Assembly (NCBI GenBank): GCA_024663395.1
Contig: JANFAH010000003.1
Span: forward strand, 2,356,001-2,420,000
Reading direction: 5' to 3'
Source of the DNA: Pisolithus tinctorius
Taxonomy: Eukaryota; Basidiomycota; Agaricomycetes; Boletales; Pisolithaceae
DNA length: 64,000 nucleotides
Shown: positions 24,601 through 34,478 of the stretch, one piece after another
Position numbering within the stretch: the stretch's first letter is position 1
How the letters are laid out: each line of letters opens with the position of its first letter
Translations under genes and position numbers: made by a program
The notes under the pieces: model-generated
Databases searched by the model: none
What the model was told of the DNA's origin: nothing
Seen by the model: the letters and a program-made list of their open reading frames with translations, nothing else

Positions 24601-26651
24601 AATTGTGACCTGTTTCATAGGTCGATACTATCAGTGAAGTTCTGCAACAGAGGTGTGGTTCCTTCTGCAGCGCGGATGACGTTATGCTATACAAGGTATG
24701 TAGCCCTATTGCAAATGTCACTCCGACTTTTCTGATATAGCTTGGTAGGCGAGAGAAAATGTCCGCAAAGCTGTGGAATCTCGCAATCCCGCTGAGCGCC
24801 AGAACTGGCTCGGAGAATCGCTGAGGTGAGAAAATATGTCTTAGTCTGTATTTGATCTGAAGGACTGGTAGGTTGTTTGCCAAGGGTGCCCGGGTCTTAG
24901 AATTCGACAAAATCCGGGAGGTCTGTACCGAGTATCAGCAGTTGGGTTATGCAAAAGGTGTGTCGCTCGGGTTGAAGTTGTAGGCTGTCCTAACGCCTTT
25001 TAGGTGCCGTTGAGTTGCCGTTATATTGCGCATTGGCCCTTGATCCCGACGGTATCGGGCTTGAATACTGGTTAACGGGTTGTCCGCCAAATGACGATCG
25101 TTCGGAACTTGCAAAAAAACGGAGCAATTGTTACCAACTCGTATTGGAGTCCCTTAATGGCTTTGAAGAGAAGGCTTTACAGCACTCCTCGTCAAACGTC
25201 GTTTCCGCCGAAAGTCCTGAAACCGTGAGGGATCATGCGTTTGAACTTGCATTTGCTAGTGAAGACGAAATGTTCCACTCGACGCTTTACGACTGGTTGA
25301 TTGAGAAGGGCCATACCGACGATTTGCTGGCGGTATGTGTAATCGTTCCGCTCCGTCCCTCCGGTGCCTCATAGGAAACGCGTACAGATGAGGCCCATGT
25401 TCCTCGAAGCTCATCTTCGGCGAGAGCCTGCGACTGTTTCAAAATACCAACTGTTATGGCAATTCTATGTTAAAGATGGACAGCCGTTGCGGGCAGCTGA
25501 AGTCCTCGCTGCATTGGCGGAGTCTCAGAAGTACGTTCAAAGTTTACTCCTGTTGGATTTTATTTACTCGACCACTTCAGCTTTGACGTCACCCTGGATA
25601 CACGATTGGAGTCCCTGATCCTTGCTGTTGGCAATGCAAAATCACACCCCGTGACTGCGAATGGCAGACACGAGACGGCAATCGCATTCTTGACTGATCT
25701 TGAAGAGAAACTCGATGTAGCTCAAGTTCAACTAGAAATCTACAATTCCCTTCTTCCTCATATCAATGACCCAGGGGAAGATGGCGAGAAGATACGCCAC
25801 CTGGGTAAGCACTTATTGACAATGTCACAGGTAAGACTTTCTGGAATTTTGTCGAGCTGTCTAGATTTTCTGGCTGTCGAGCATAGCTTTACCAATCATA
25901 TGCGGAACCCTTCGACCTACCTGTTATGAAACTTCTCATACTCCACGTATCAGAGCACCGGGATGACCATCTCGTCTGTTCGATTTGGGACAGGATATTT
26001 GAAGATGGTATGGGTGATCCTATTTGTTTGTGCCAACCTAATGCCTTTCGTCAGCTTTGGAAAAGGACACAGATCCCGAAACGAATGCGGATCATCTCGT
26101 TGCAAACGTCGTACCTCTTGGGAAACGGTTCTATCCGTCGGAATATGCTTTCCCGCTACGTAAGTTCTACGTCACTCTCAGCGCTACAGCCTCGTTCCAA
26201 CCTTTCTCGGTACAGGACATATTGCGTCATCGCTCATGAGGTTCTCGTTGAAGTACTCGGCCCAGCTTCCTAAAGGTTGGACTCCCCGAGTTTTGGTACA
26301 ATGTGATGTTCCATACTCTGAGGTATGGGAAGTGCTGCATGACATGTATGAATCACATGTGAGTGGCTCCCTGACTCCGCCATCAAGACCATAGCTCAAT
26401 GCCTATGAGACAAGATTCCGCCATTCAACCAGCAAAAGAGTGTCCAGGCTATATCTTCCGACATCGCTGTTCTACTGAGGGACTGGGTAGAAGAAGCCAA
26501 ACGACCCCAGTCATCGGTTGTACGCCGAGAACTGCCCGTGGGGCGGATAGACGCAGGGATCGGGCAATACCTTAGCGAGCTGGACTCTAGTAGTACAGAT
26601 ACCAAGATGGTCTACGAAGGTATTAGACGAGAACTTCGGCGAAACTGGTGA
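21610..26651 (+). CDS. NUP170: Nucleoporin Nup155/Nup170
   Basis: Large inner-ring scaffold of the nuclear pore complex. About 20 exons give roughly 1,350 aa (human NUP155 is 1,391). The start at 21610 (MTMPLALPP) precedes the beta-propeller: SVFPDDYRVPFQKRRLVGIPEALFQYYN, MGLLPEIERVWISIDHKLFLWDYIEGQDISSF, VGLSASSV, AGSHDGRIFMCGSQDGCLYELHYQ. The helical solenoid includes VFSGRREGFAIYFARLVRPIWK-like sequence (23905-24010), GARVLEFDKIREVCTEYQQLGYAKGAVELPLYCA, DPFDLPVMKLLILHVSEHRDD-like sequence and the C-terminal KSVQAISSDIAVLLRDWVEEAKRPQSSVVRRELPVGRIDAGI region. Exons 21610-21811, 21863-21973, 22023-22119 and 22167 onward were phase-checked. A 48-nt stop-free intron is probable at 22583-22630. 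Confidence 0.93.
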
Positions 26652-26892
26652 AGTAGCTGTCAACTAGGTTACAATGATAAGAAAATGTACCTAATAGTGG
26701 AAGTCCCTGAGCTTAGATCCCACTTCAACCTGACTCGAGTCAGGAATGCGGCAACACTTCAATTTACTTCCAGGATGACATTCTCTGCGTAAAGCAGAAG
26801 GCGTTCTGTCATTTTCCTTGTCAAACAATATACCTTGTACAATGCTCTGGAGACATGAGTGAGTAACAAGACACCACAGAATTCATTGCTGC

Positions 26893-27733
26893 CTACCTTA
26901 AAGCTCCGATCACGATGAATGCCACGATGATAGCAGCTGCCATGTCTCTACTGCTTCCTCTTCTGCTTCTGTTACCTCTCCATCTTGCAACCCATTGCAA
27001 AGGAGCGAGAACGGGCATAGAGAACAACATGTGGATCAAGGACCCTGCTCCTATCATGGGCAGACCCAAGACAAATCTGCGAATGAAACGTTTGAGTAGA
27101 CCAGGGGTTTCTGGCGCGCGTAAGGTGACCCTCGAATTCAAGGGTACGGGATAGTCCTCAGTGGTCAGAATACCCTGGTCACGTAGTATACGAATGGCCG
27201 CACGCATCAGGTCCTGACCAACGTCGATTGGGGATATGAAAAAGTAGGTGGACCCGAAGGTTGGCTGTTCCTCAATGTAGCTCAGAAAGTATGTGGTGAT
27301 GAACGATGAGCACATAACCAGTATGGTGAATAAAAGGGATGAAAGAATGCCGATCGCCACTGTGTGAAGATGTGAGCAACAAAGGAGAGCACGATAACCA
27401 CGGAGTGTCACGCACGCGGATTTGTTGCCAGCCCCACAACCTCGGTGCGGGCGAAGCGGTAGTGGAACCTGCATTGCGGACAACGATAGAACGCGTTATC
27501 CCCTGAGGACTCTGTTCTCCATCTCTGCAGGCACTTGACGTGGACATACTAAAATAGTGATGAGTTTTGGATGAAATAGCATCATATTGAATACTCACGC
27601 TTATGGAACCAGTACAGAGGCAGGGTTTGATGAGTCTACCCAGTGTTGGATCCTCTCCGTCGAAGCATATCCTGCAGGTCTTGTCCTGCTGGGTTGGCTG
27701 GGGTTTGTCATGAGACTGACTGTCGTCTTGCAT
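26893..27733 (-). CDS. RING-CH (RINGv) membrane E3 ubiquitin ligase
   Basis: Exons 27733-27599, 27548-27416 and 27359-26893 give 244 aa. The N-terminal RING-CH zinc finger reads CRICF..(loop)..CLCTGSISYVHVKCLQRW then CPQCRFHY, the C4HC3 pattern of MARCH/Doa10-type E3 ligases. At least two hydrophobic segments follow: AIGILSSLLFTILVMCSSFITTYFL at about 105-130 and a C-terminal AAAIIVAFIVIGAL, with another weaker one between. These point to an endomembrane ligase, with substrate unknown. Intron phases close (AGC|TAT and C|TG). An in-frame ATG at 27799 would add 22 residues. The 3' end faces the end of NUP170. Confidence 0.85.
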
Positions 27734-29548
27734 GCTATTCAAAGTGTGGGCAGGACGGCAGTCGCCAAACCAAATATGGTCAATGTAGTGATGTTCCATT
27801 ATGTAATCTCATGCCGCTCCGACATATGATTGACGTGAGTCGAAAGGGGACTTGGAATGGGACTGTTTTCTGTTTCTGTTGGGCTCCTGCTCAACGTGCC
27901 CACATGTCCGCTGGAAATTCATACCCCGGCTACTCGGAACTTCGCTTGGCCGCAGTTCACGCCTCTGTCTCACCAGGAATCGTTTTAGATCGCTCATCCT
28001 TATTTCACGCCACCCTGCACTCACCATCGCGTTCACCAGAAACGTGAATGGGGCCAGAGCATCATTTTACGTCTGCTGTACTGCTCATTATCTCGGCATT
28101 CCAACGGTACTTTTCCTGCCGCACCCCATGTCGGACAATGGCCCGTGCTAAACAAGTAAAACGTGCGGGTAGAGGTCCACTCTGACACCGATTCATTCGT
28201 GGTCTGCAGCATTGCACACTTGCCCCCTGCTATTGGGACGCCAGCATCGAGTGCCACCTTACCCCTACCGGTTGATCTTGGATGTGCTTTCGTGCCCTGT
28301 ACAAATATGCATGGGCACATATCCGCTTTTGGTTTCATTCCCTTTGCTCTGTATCTTGCGTTGTGCTTGACCTTTTGGACGACAAGAGCGGCAAATTCGG
28401 GTTTGATCCGACTGGAAAAGCGGCGTCGCTCCTGGTGAACCCTGCTGCATATTCTTATCACAGGCTTTTATGACAGTCGATGATCCCTTTCAAAGGTAAG
28501 CTCCGCTGGATATCTCAGGCTAGCCTGTGCTGTGGGACTGTTCCTTTTTATTATGCTTATTGATCGGTTGATACAATGTTTTCCGCATTGCGGCCAGCAA
28601 GCCGTCGTGTAAAACGCGTGCCGCTCTTTGGCGCTTTAACGAAGCGTTTTCACCGTAAGACGGAATAAAATGTAGCTTGGGAGCACCTAATGGCAAAGTG
28701 TTGTGGTACGTATCTCCATGACGAACTCAGCCTGACTGACATGGCACTGAGGTACAGTCTACTAACGGAGGTTCGTTTTGACAGCGATGACTGGCATGAT
28801 ATTGAGAGTAAATCTACAAACTCATGGAGGTTTATTCTGACAACGATCACATCATTCCAGACGATCGGGGTACCTACCGCCGCAGATAAGTATGGTTGTC
28901 TTCGGGGTCGAAGCAGTCAATCATATGTGATGGCACATTTTTTTCCATACTTGATCTGCACCCCATTTCACAAAACACTGGTAAGAGCGGAGTTTCTCCA
29001 TGCACGACATGAACTTTAGCTGGGATAGACCTTTGGGAATTACGCCAGTTAAGTGCAGTCATTTATTCCCCGCCAAGTCGGCAAAGAACCAAGTCTCAGA
29101 ATACTACCAGTGGTCTTGAGGTGCGAAGACCCCCTGGGCGGAGCGTTACAGGTACTTATTCCCGTTTTTAGATCAAAATGGACCTACTTTGAAGCTAACG
29201 TTGTCGACCAAGTCCGTTTCCCCATCGGCTCTTTGGAATAAACCCGGGAATCCCCGCCCTGGCCAAGCTGAAGTGCTTCGCTAGTGCTTAATCGACCATG
29301 AAAGAGGCCCATCTTTCGATTTAAACGGAAACCTCGTCTGCCCTGACGCTCACGCCTGCTTAGGCCCACAGATCTTTCCCCTAGTGGAACTAAATCGTCG
29401 TCCAGCGGTGTCTTACATATATATATATATTCTTTTTCAAGCGGATAACAATCTTTGAAGTGGATCTAGCCCCAATCGAATGGGATTTCCGGGTCTGATC
29501 CTACCCCTTAAATATCCTCTCCCAACTAGTGAGTGCTCCCCATTCGAA
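27734..29548. other. 1.8 kb stretch without a gene I can support
   Basis: Several ORFs of 60-140 codons occur on both strands here, but none shows a domain, plausible exon partners or a consistent coding bias. A (TA)n run sits near 29418-29430. A 30-codon very basic ORF (28576-28668, MFSALRPASRRVKRVPLFG..) looks like a mitochondrial presequence with a possible GTAAGA donor, but I could not find a following exon. Long spacers are unusual in this window, so a divergent gene, ncRNA or transposon remnant may be hidden here. Confidence 0.4.
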
Positions 29549-30389
29549 ATGGAGTCAGAACTAACTTCGCTCCCTACCACGGATCAGATTCTCGCTCTCT
29601 CTTGTACGAACGTGGGCGTAGGTCCCGGGGGGACGACAGCTATGCTTGCGTGCGTGTTCTGATAGCTGTGATGTCCGGTGCCTCATTCATCGTTCATAGT
29701 CGCGTCGCGATTGTTGACTACAAGGGCGACGTCGTATTGAACACCTTCGTAGCTCCAACTATGGAAGTCAGTGACTATAGGACTACAACAACAGGGATCG
29801 AACCTTCACACCTCTTGTCCCGTAAGTCACGATGTCTGCTCTCGAATACAATGCAATACGAAATGTTCTGCGAAATAGCTGAAATCCCGTCGTTTGATCG
29901 AGTCCAGCAGCACATTGCGGACCTTATTAAAGGAAAGATAATTGTCGGCCACAGTCTCTGGCACGACCTGTCGGGTGAGGGCCATAGATTGTTCCTACAG
30001 CTCTCTGTGCTTACAGTGATATAGTCCTAGGTATCGCGCATCCCGCCGTGGGCACGAGGGATGTTGCATTGTATCAACCTTTTAAGAATGCACTTCGCTC
30101 TCCAAATCAAGTGGTTGGGCTTCAAACCCTCATGTGGCATCTCATGCGTCGCCGTTGCCAAGACGGTCATTTACATCCCGTAGGTCTTTTAAAGGCTTTT
30201 TTTTACGTCTAGTTGTCTTTGATGCCCGGATCACGGAATTGCTAAACACCATTACTTTCACAGGTGGAAAACTCTCGTGCAGCGCTCGATTTATACCGCA
30301 CCGTTGCACCTGAGTGGGAGGGCGAGGTCTCAGCAGGCAATTGGCCCTGCTCCCTTCCACCAAGTAGCTTTTCCCGCTGTTATCTGTAA
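29549..30389 (+). CDS. REXO4-like exonuclease-fold protein, probably catalytically inactive
   Basis: Five exons (29549-29649, 29700-29821, 29879-29974, 30025-30179, 30264-30389) give 199 aa. The whole DEDDh REX4 fold is present: LALSCTNVGVGPGG, RVAIVDYKGDVVLNTFVAPTMEV, DYRTTTTGI, IVGHSLWHDLS, HPAVGTRDVALYQPF, VENSRAALDLYR, EWEGEV. Active REX4 proteins carry Asp and Glu in exo motif I (LDCEMVG); here they are Ser and Thr. The exo III Asp of VEDA appears as Asn (VENS). Splice sites and frame are intact, so this is not an obvious pseudogene. It may be a structural or RNA-binding relative. Whether the substitutions are conserved in orthologues cannot be judged here. Confidence 0.82.
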
Positions 30390-30621
30390 CGTGCTTCTAA
30401 CTGTCCAATTACTTCTTTTACCTCTCGTCACTTTGTCGAAATGAACGCTTGCTCATTGGTCCATATTGTACAACCACCTATGCTGTAACAATACTAAGCG
30501 CACCTTCCTGCGGTATCTACTTTTGAGCGCTATTTCACTTCTGCAACGTGTTGAGTCGAGCGACCTCTAAAACGGGGGTAAACGACTCCGACTACCACAA
30601 GATTTGGGTAAAAACAGAGGG

Positions 30622-32256
30622 CTATAATAATGGTTGTTTTTGGCTGTCGCTTCGTTCCTTCATCCGCAGGAATTTCTTCTCCAGCAACGACCATCTCCGG
30701 TTCTCTACACCCTCACGACTAAAATAACTTCGAAGCGGCCATCTTCGTTGCGCCTTGTACGAGGACCGCGAAGGGGGATCTCCAAATACTTCAACTTGCA
30801 ACCTCCATCCGTGCTTAATCATACGAGCCGTTTTCTCCCTTCGAAGGATATCTTCTGCAATGTCTAAACGGCCTTCTTTCAAAGCAAGGCTGACAACACG
30901 TCTCCTGACCATGCCAGACTCGATATGTGGTCCCCACTGTTGCCGAAATTTTCGCAAACACTGGAGAGCTAGCGTCCCACAGCGATGGGAACCGCGTAAA
31001 CTTCCTAACAACAGGAATAACGACATCGGTGACGGTTTGACACTAGGGCAGACACCAAGAAAGTCGAAGAGAATGCGGCGTTGGGTAAAATGACGTGAGA
31101 GTCCGTGCTTGATGGGAAGGGTACACATATGTAGATGAATTATGTTCAGAATCGTCCGTCGATGGCAGGGCCTGATGCGCAATGGAAGGTTCTTCAGATA
31201 AGAGGAAGCCATTGAGAATGCAAGTTGTCGATGGCCCGTTTCTATCATTATGCGTGAGAGAATAAGAATAATCCGTGGACGAATTTCAGAAGTAAGTAAA
31301 GGTAAGGCCTTCATGAGCACTTGGTAATGAAACATGGCTGCAACCGGTGATATATGGGATGGACATGGTCGTAGATTTATCCGCGAGGGTCCCCGTGAAC
31401 CGCACTTCTCATATCTGACGGCGGCTGAGACCCTACGTCTATCGTAGTATCGGAGAGCACCGCGCTTCTGCGAGCCAAAAAGCTCCAGCCATAGAGGCAG
31501 TGGAATGGTATGAAGATGCGATTGTTTAACTGTAGGCTGCCGGCCCAATAACCGTCGGGAAACGCGGGAAACGCGCTCCCGGGCTTCATCCCATCGGCCT
31601 GTGCGTACTAGCCACCTAACAATCAATTTCCACGTTTCCATATTTGCGGGTATGAGCTCCTCTCGCATGGAAAGAAGAAGGCGCATCGCTGTTCCGAATG
31701 CTGCATGTCGAATTGCTAGGTTGATAAGAAAGTTGTAGGAACGTGCAGACCGGAAAGCTTTAGGGTAACGAAAATGGTAGTTTATTGCGGTTTTCATGGA
31801 GTGTGAATTGGACGCGGTGATCCGCAAAAGGTTTCGATAAAGTGACTTCTGCGACGTTGGGACGAGAACCTGAGGAATTAAAACATTCTCTCGGGAGGTT
31901 GAGGTGACCAGGGGCGTGCTCTCTGCGGGAGGGTCTAGGTAACGCATAGGATCTGCCTTCCCTGGGTCCGTCCAGTTCATATCGTGCTCAGATAGTGTGT
32001 CTGGATCAATGGACTGGACACCGGTGGGCCCCTGCATAGGAGGAAGCTCAGTTACCCTGGGTTTGTGAAGGAAGCGCGAAGAGGAAATGAGGACGCGGTG
32101 ACTAGAACCGGACGTATCCAGCCTTTTCTTGGTAGTCAAGCGGATGTCGCTGATATGAGCGCGTCGAGTCCATGCACGGGCAGCGGCGGACTGCAAGACC
32201 GATGACAACGGTGTCACACTTGGAGTAGAGACCAAATGGGCGGCATGATGAAGCAT
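30622..32256 (-). CDS. Helical-repeat (PPR-like) protein, probably mitochondrial
   Basis: A single uninterrupted exon of 544 codons, striking in a window where nearly every gene has several introns. The N-terminus (MLHHAAHLVSTPSVTPLSSVLQ) is basic and Ser-rich like a mitochondrial presequence. The body has PPR-like helical pairs, for example RSYNFLINLAIRHAAFGTAMRLLLSM and METWKLIVRWLVRTGRWDEARERV, each with the NxLI..A...G.A..L spacing. The rest is Arg-rich and helical. A role in mitochondrial RNA handling is inferred from the fold only. Confidence 0.65.
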   Translation of the reverse strand: MLHHAAHLVSTPSVTPLSSVLQSAAARAWTRRAHISDIRLTTKKRLDTSGSSHRVLISSSRFLHKPRVTELPPMQGPTGVQSIDPDTLSEHDMNWTDPGKADPMRYLDPPAESTPLVTSTSRENVLIPQVLVPTSQKSLYRNLLRITASNSHSMKTAINYHFRYPKAFRSARSYNFLINLAIRHAAFGTAMRLLLSMREELIPANMETWKLIVRWLVRTGRWDEARERVSRVSRRLLGRQPTVKQSHLHTIPLPLWLELFGSQKRGALRYYDRRRVSAAVRYEKCGSRGPSRINLRPCPSHISPVAAMFHYQVLMKALPLLTSEIRPRIILILSRIMIETGHRQLAFSMASSYLKNLPLRIRPCHRRTILNIIHLHMCTLPIKHGLSRHFTQRRILFDFLGVCPSVKPSPMSLFLLLGSLRGSHRCGTLALQCLRKFRQQWGPHIESGMVRRRVVSLALKEGRLDIAEDILRREKTARMIKHGWRLQVEVFGDPPSRSSYKAQRRWPLRSYFSREGVENRRWSLLEKKFLRMKERSDSQKQPLL

Positions 32257-32557
32257 GCATGAGTAGCAACTGAAAACCCATTAATTACTTGGTTCAAACA
32301 CTGGCCTCTTTATACTTACAGCAGTCTCGAAGCTTTGCTGCGACCAGGAAACTTGTGTTCGTAGTTTTTAGAAGTGTTGACGTTTAGACCAAACAGTGCC
32401 AAACGATATACTATAACCAGTCATCAACTACTCCTGTCGGGGACACCACCTTGGCATGAACAGACATGTGTATTGTGCTACAGATAGAACGTGTGATGTG
32501 TATCTGACCCTCCGAAGATCCAAGTGAATAAAGGAAGGAAACCAACCACTATAGTCA
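32257..32557. other. Short same-strand intergenic region
   Basis: About 300 bp between the PPR-like gene and STS1, both minus. Nothing recognisable beyond likely terminator and promoter. Confidence 0.4.
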
Positions 32558-33828
32558 TTAGAGTTCGTCCATTGCCTGCTGCACACTCCGCCCAACTAAC
32601 CAACCAACCTTGGCTACCCAACGATCCCTTATGTCCTTCATGACACTCCAGCCGTCAGGGCCCCTTGTATCTGCGAATTCATCCAATGTTCTTTCCCATG
32701 CGCGGACAGTTTCTCCTCCGAACATCCCTCCCTCGCTGTTAACTACTTCATCTATCCTGTCTATCCAAGTCATCCATTCTTGCGATAGACGGGGCATTAA
32801 TAGTGGCACAAGCGAAGACTGCGTAAGAGGCGGTTGAGAAAGAATGTGTGTTGTGAGGGCAGAGAGAAATAGGAAAGTTTCGGATGGATGCGATTTGTCT
32901 TTATGTTGCAACTGCAGGGTCGTCGAGTGGCTTCGGGAGGAGGAACCGGAGCCATCGGCAGAAGCTTCAGCAGCGCGAACGTAGGAGAAATAAGGCACGT
33001 AAGACATGCAGACAGATACAAAGTCATTGATATGTGGTCGCAGCCGAGATAAAATGTAAGATTCTCGCATCTGACTGCCATCAGTTACGCTTTGATGATC
33101 AACATTGTTCAGATTCGATTTCTGCGACCCAAATCCAAATCCGAACCCTAGGGAGGATGTGGTGGAGACAGGTGTGAAGGTTGGCGTACTAGAATACGGA
33201 TAGGCATCTCGTAATTTTCTGGCGGAGTGGTCCAAAGCTTGTAACGTGATCTCGAGTGTTGGAGGTGGTATCAGGGGTAAAATAAGTGACTTGAGCGAGG
33301 GTTGTGCATTGAGCATAGCGTTCAAGAGTGGCAGCAGAGACTGAGGAGGTAAGCTAGCTGCGGAGAGAATTTCAGGGAACCAGGGACGCCCAGCACATGC
33401 ATGAACATACCAAGTAGAATGCCAACGTCCACGTCTTCCTCTTCATTTCGTTGCTTGCTTTCTTTTGTATTAGATTCGCCGTTTGCATCGGTAGGGTTTG
33501 CCACCCTTGCCCGCTTTGGCACCGCACGTCTCGGTCGCTCTGGCGTGGGGCTTCGGTCCATTGTGACATCCCTCCCCGCCTGGCGAAATGAGTCTGGCTC
33601 TTCATCCGGCTCGTGACGACGTTTCTGTACTCGTTGAATTTGATGGGGGATATTCATGTGGGAAGTAAGTTGCTGAAAGGCAACTGGTTGTTTGTGTCCA
33701 GGTTCTTGCTTGCCTGGATTCATAAAAGGCGGACCGCCAGATAGTGCGAAGCCAAACCCAAACCGTGAGCTGGGGTGGCTGGCAGGGTTATGAAGAAAGT
33801 CCAACTGTGGGTGGACAACGTTCGCCAT
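32558..33828 (-). CDS. STS1: Nuclear proteasome tethering factor Sts1/Cut8
   Basis: Cut8/Sts1 anchors the 26S proteasome at the nuclear envelope. Exons 33828-33411 and 33357-32558 give 405 aa. The N-terminal region is disordered with a basic Lys/Arg patch (QRVQKRRHEPDEE) matching the proteasome-binding and NLS segment of the family. The core helical bundle begins ASLPPQSLLPLLNAMLNAQPSLKSLILPLIPPPTLEITLQAL and continues with SRLRPHINDFVSVCMSYVPYF and SETFLFLSALTTHI. A Gly-Phe repeat (GFGFGFG) interrupts the core. The frame is open upstream to 33963, but MANVVHPQ at 33828 is the better start. Confidence 0.82.
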
Positions 33829-34478
33829 GGTGGTGAGCGATGGCCAGGAATGGTTGATATTGAGGGATGTAATGTCGGTATACGAGTACCCAACGAGTAC
33901 CATCCTTGTCCAGCCCGTTGCAACGCGGTACGACAAAGCCGACCGGCCCTCATTCATGATCACGTGCTATAAAAATTGGTAATTTGTTTCCAAGTCCGTC
34001 TTTTTTTCTTTTTCTTTGTCCTGGCGCTTTTCAGAGGTGAGTCCGGCTTCCCGGTGGCGACTTCTCGCTGTGACGAGCCAATGAATCGCTACGTCGAAGC
34101 CCATATGGGCTTGTGAGTCATCTCTTATACCCAAATTTCTGAGCTTCTTCTGTTCCATTGTAATTCATGTCACTAATCAACGAAGTTATTAGTCCCATAC
34201 GCGTCAAGTTTCCTTGAGGTGGGTTAATTTAACCAATCTGCTTCCATGTGATGCAATAAAATAGAAGTCAAGCCCTGACCTTGTCCTTGGGGCAAGCGTT
34301 GATGAGCATCCATGCTAATACTGATCCTTGCGCATCGAGATCCCGAACTCTCGCTAATCTTGCTTTTCCACAGAATGCCAACGCACACGAAGCACGGTAT
34401 AGGGATATCGGGCGAATATTAACTATCGTATAATACTATTGTAGGACCCATCATGTCTATAGTCCGTTCTTTTACGAG
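33829..34478. other. Intergenic region between STS1 and the Cas1-like gene
   Basis: 650 bp, both flanking genes on minus. Pyrimidine-rich around 34000-34020. No supported gene or repeat. Confidence 0.4.

Noticed and set aside
28033..28461. 142-codon minus-strand ORF in the 27.7-29.5 kb spacer
   Set aside because: No recognisable motif, overlaps other ORFs of similar length on the other strand, and lacks plausible flanking exons. I keep the region as unassigned rather than calling a gene.
29780..29820. GGGATCGAACC, resembling a tRNA T-arm
   Set aside because: It lies inside a coding exon of the REXO4-like gene and no cloverleaf can be drawn around it.
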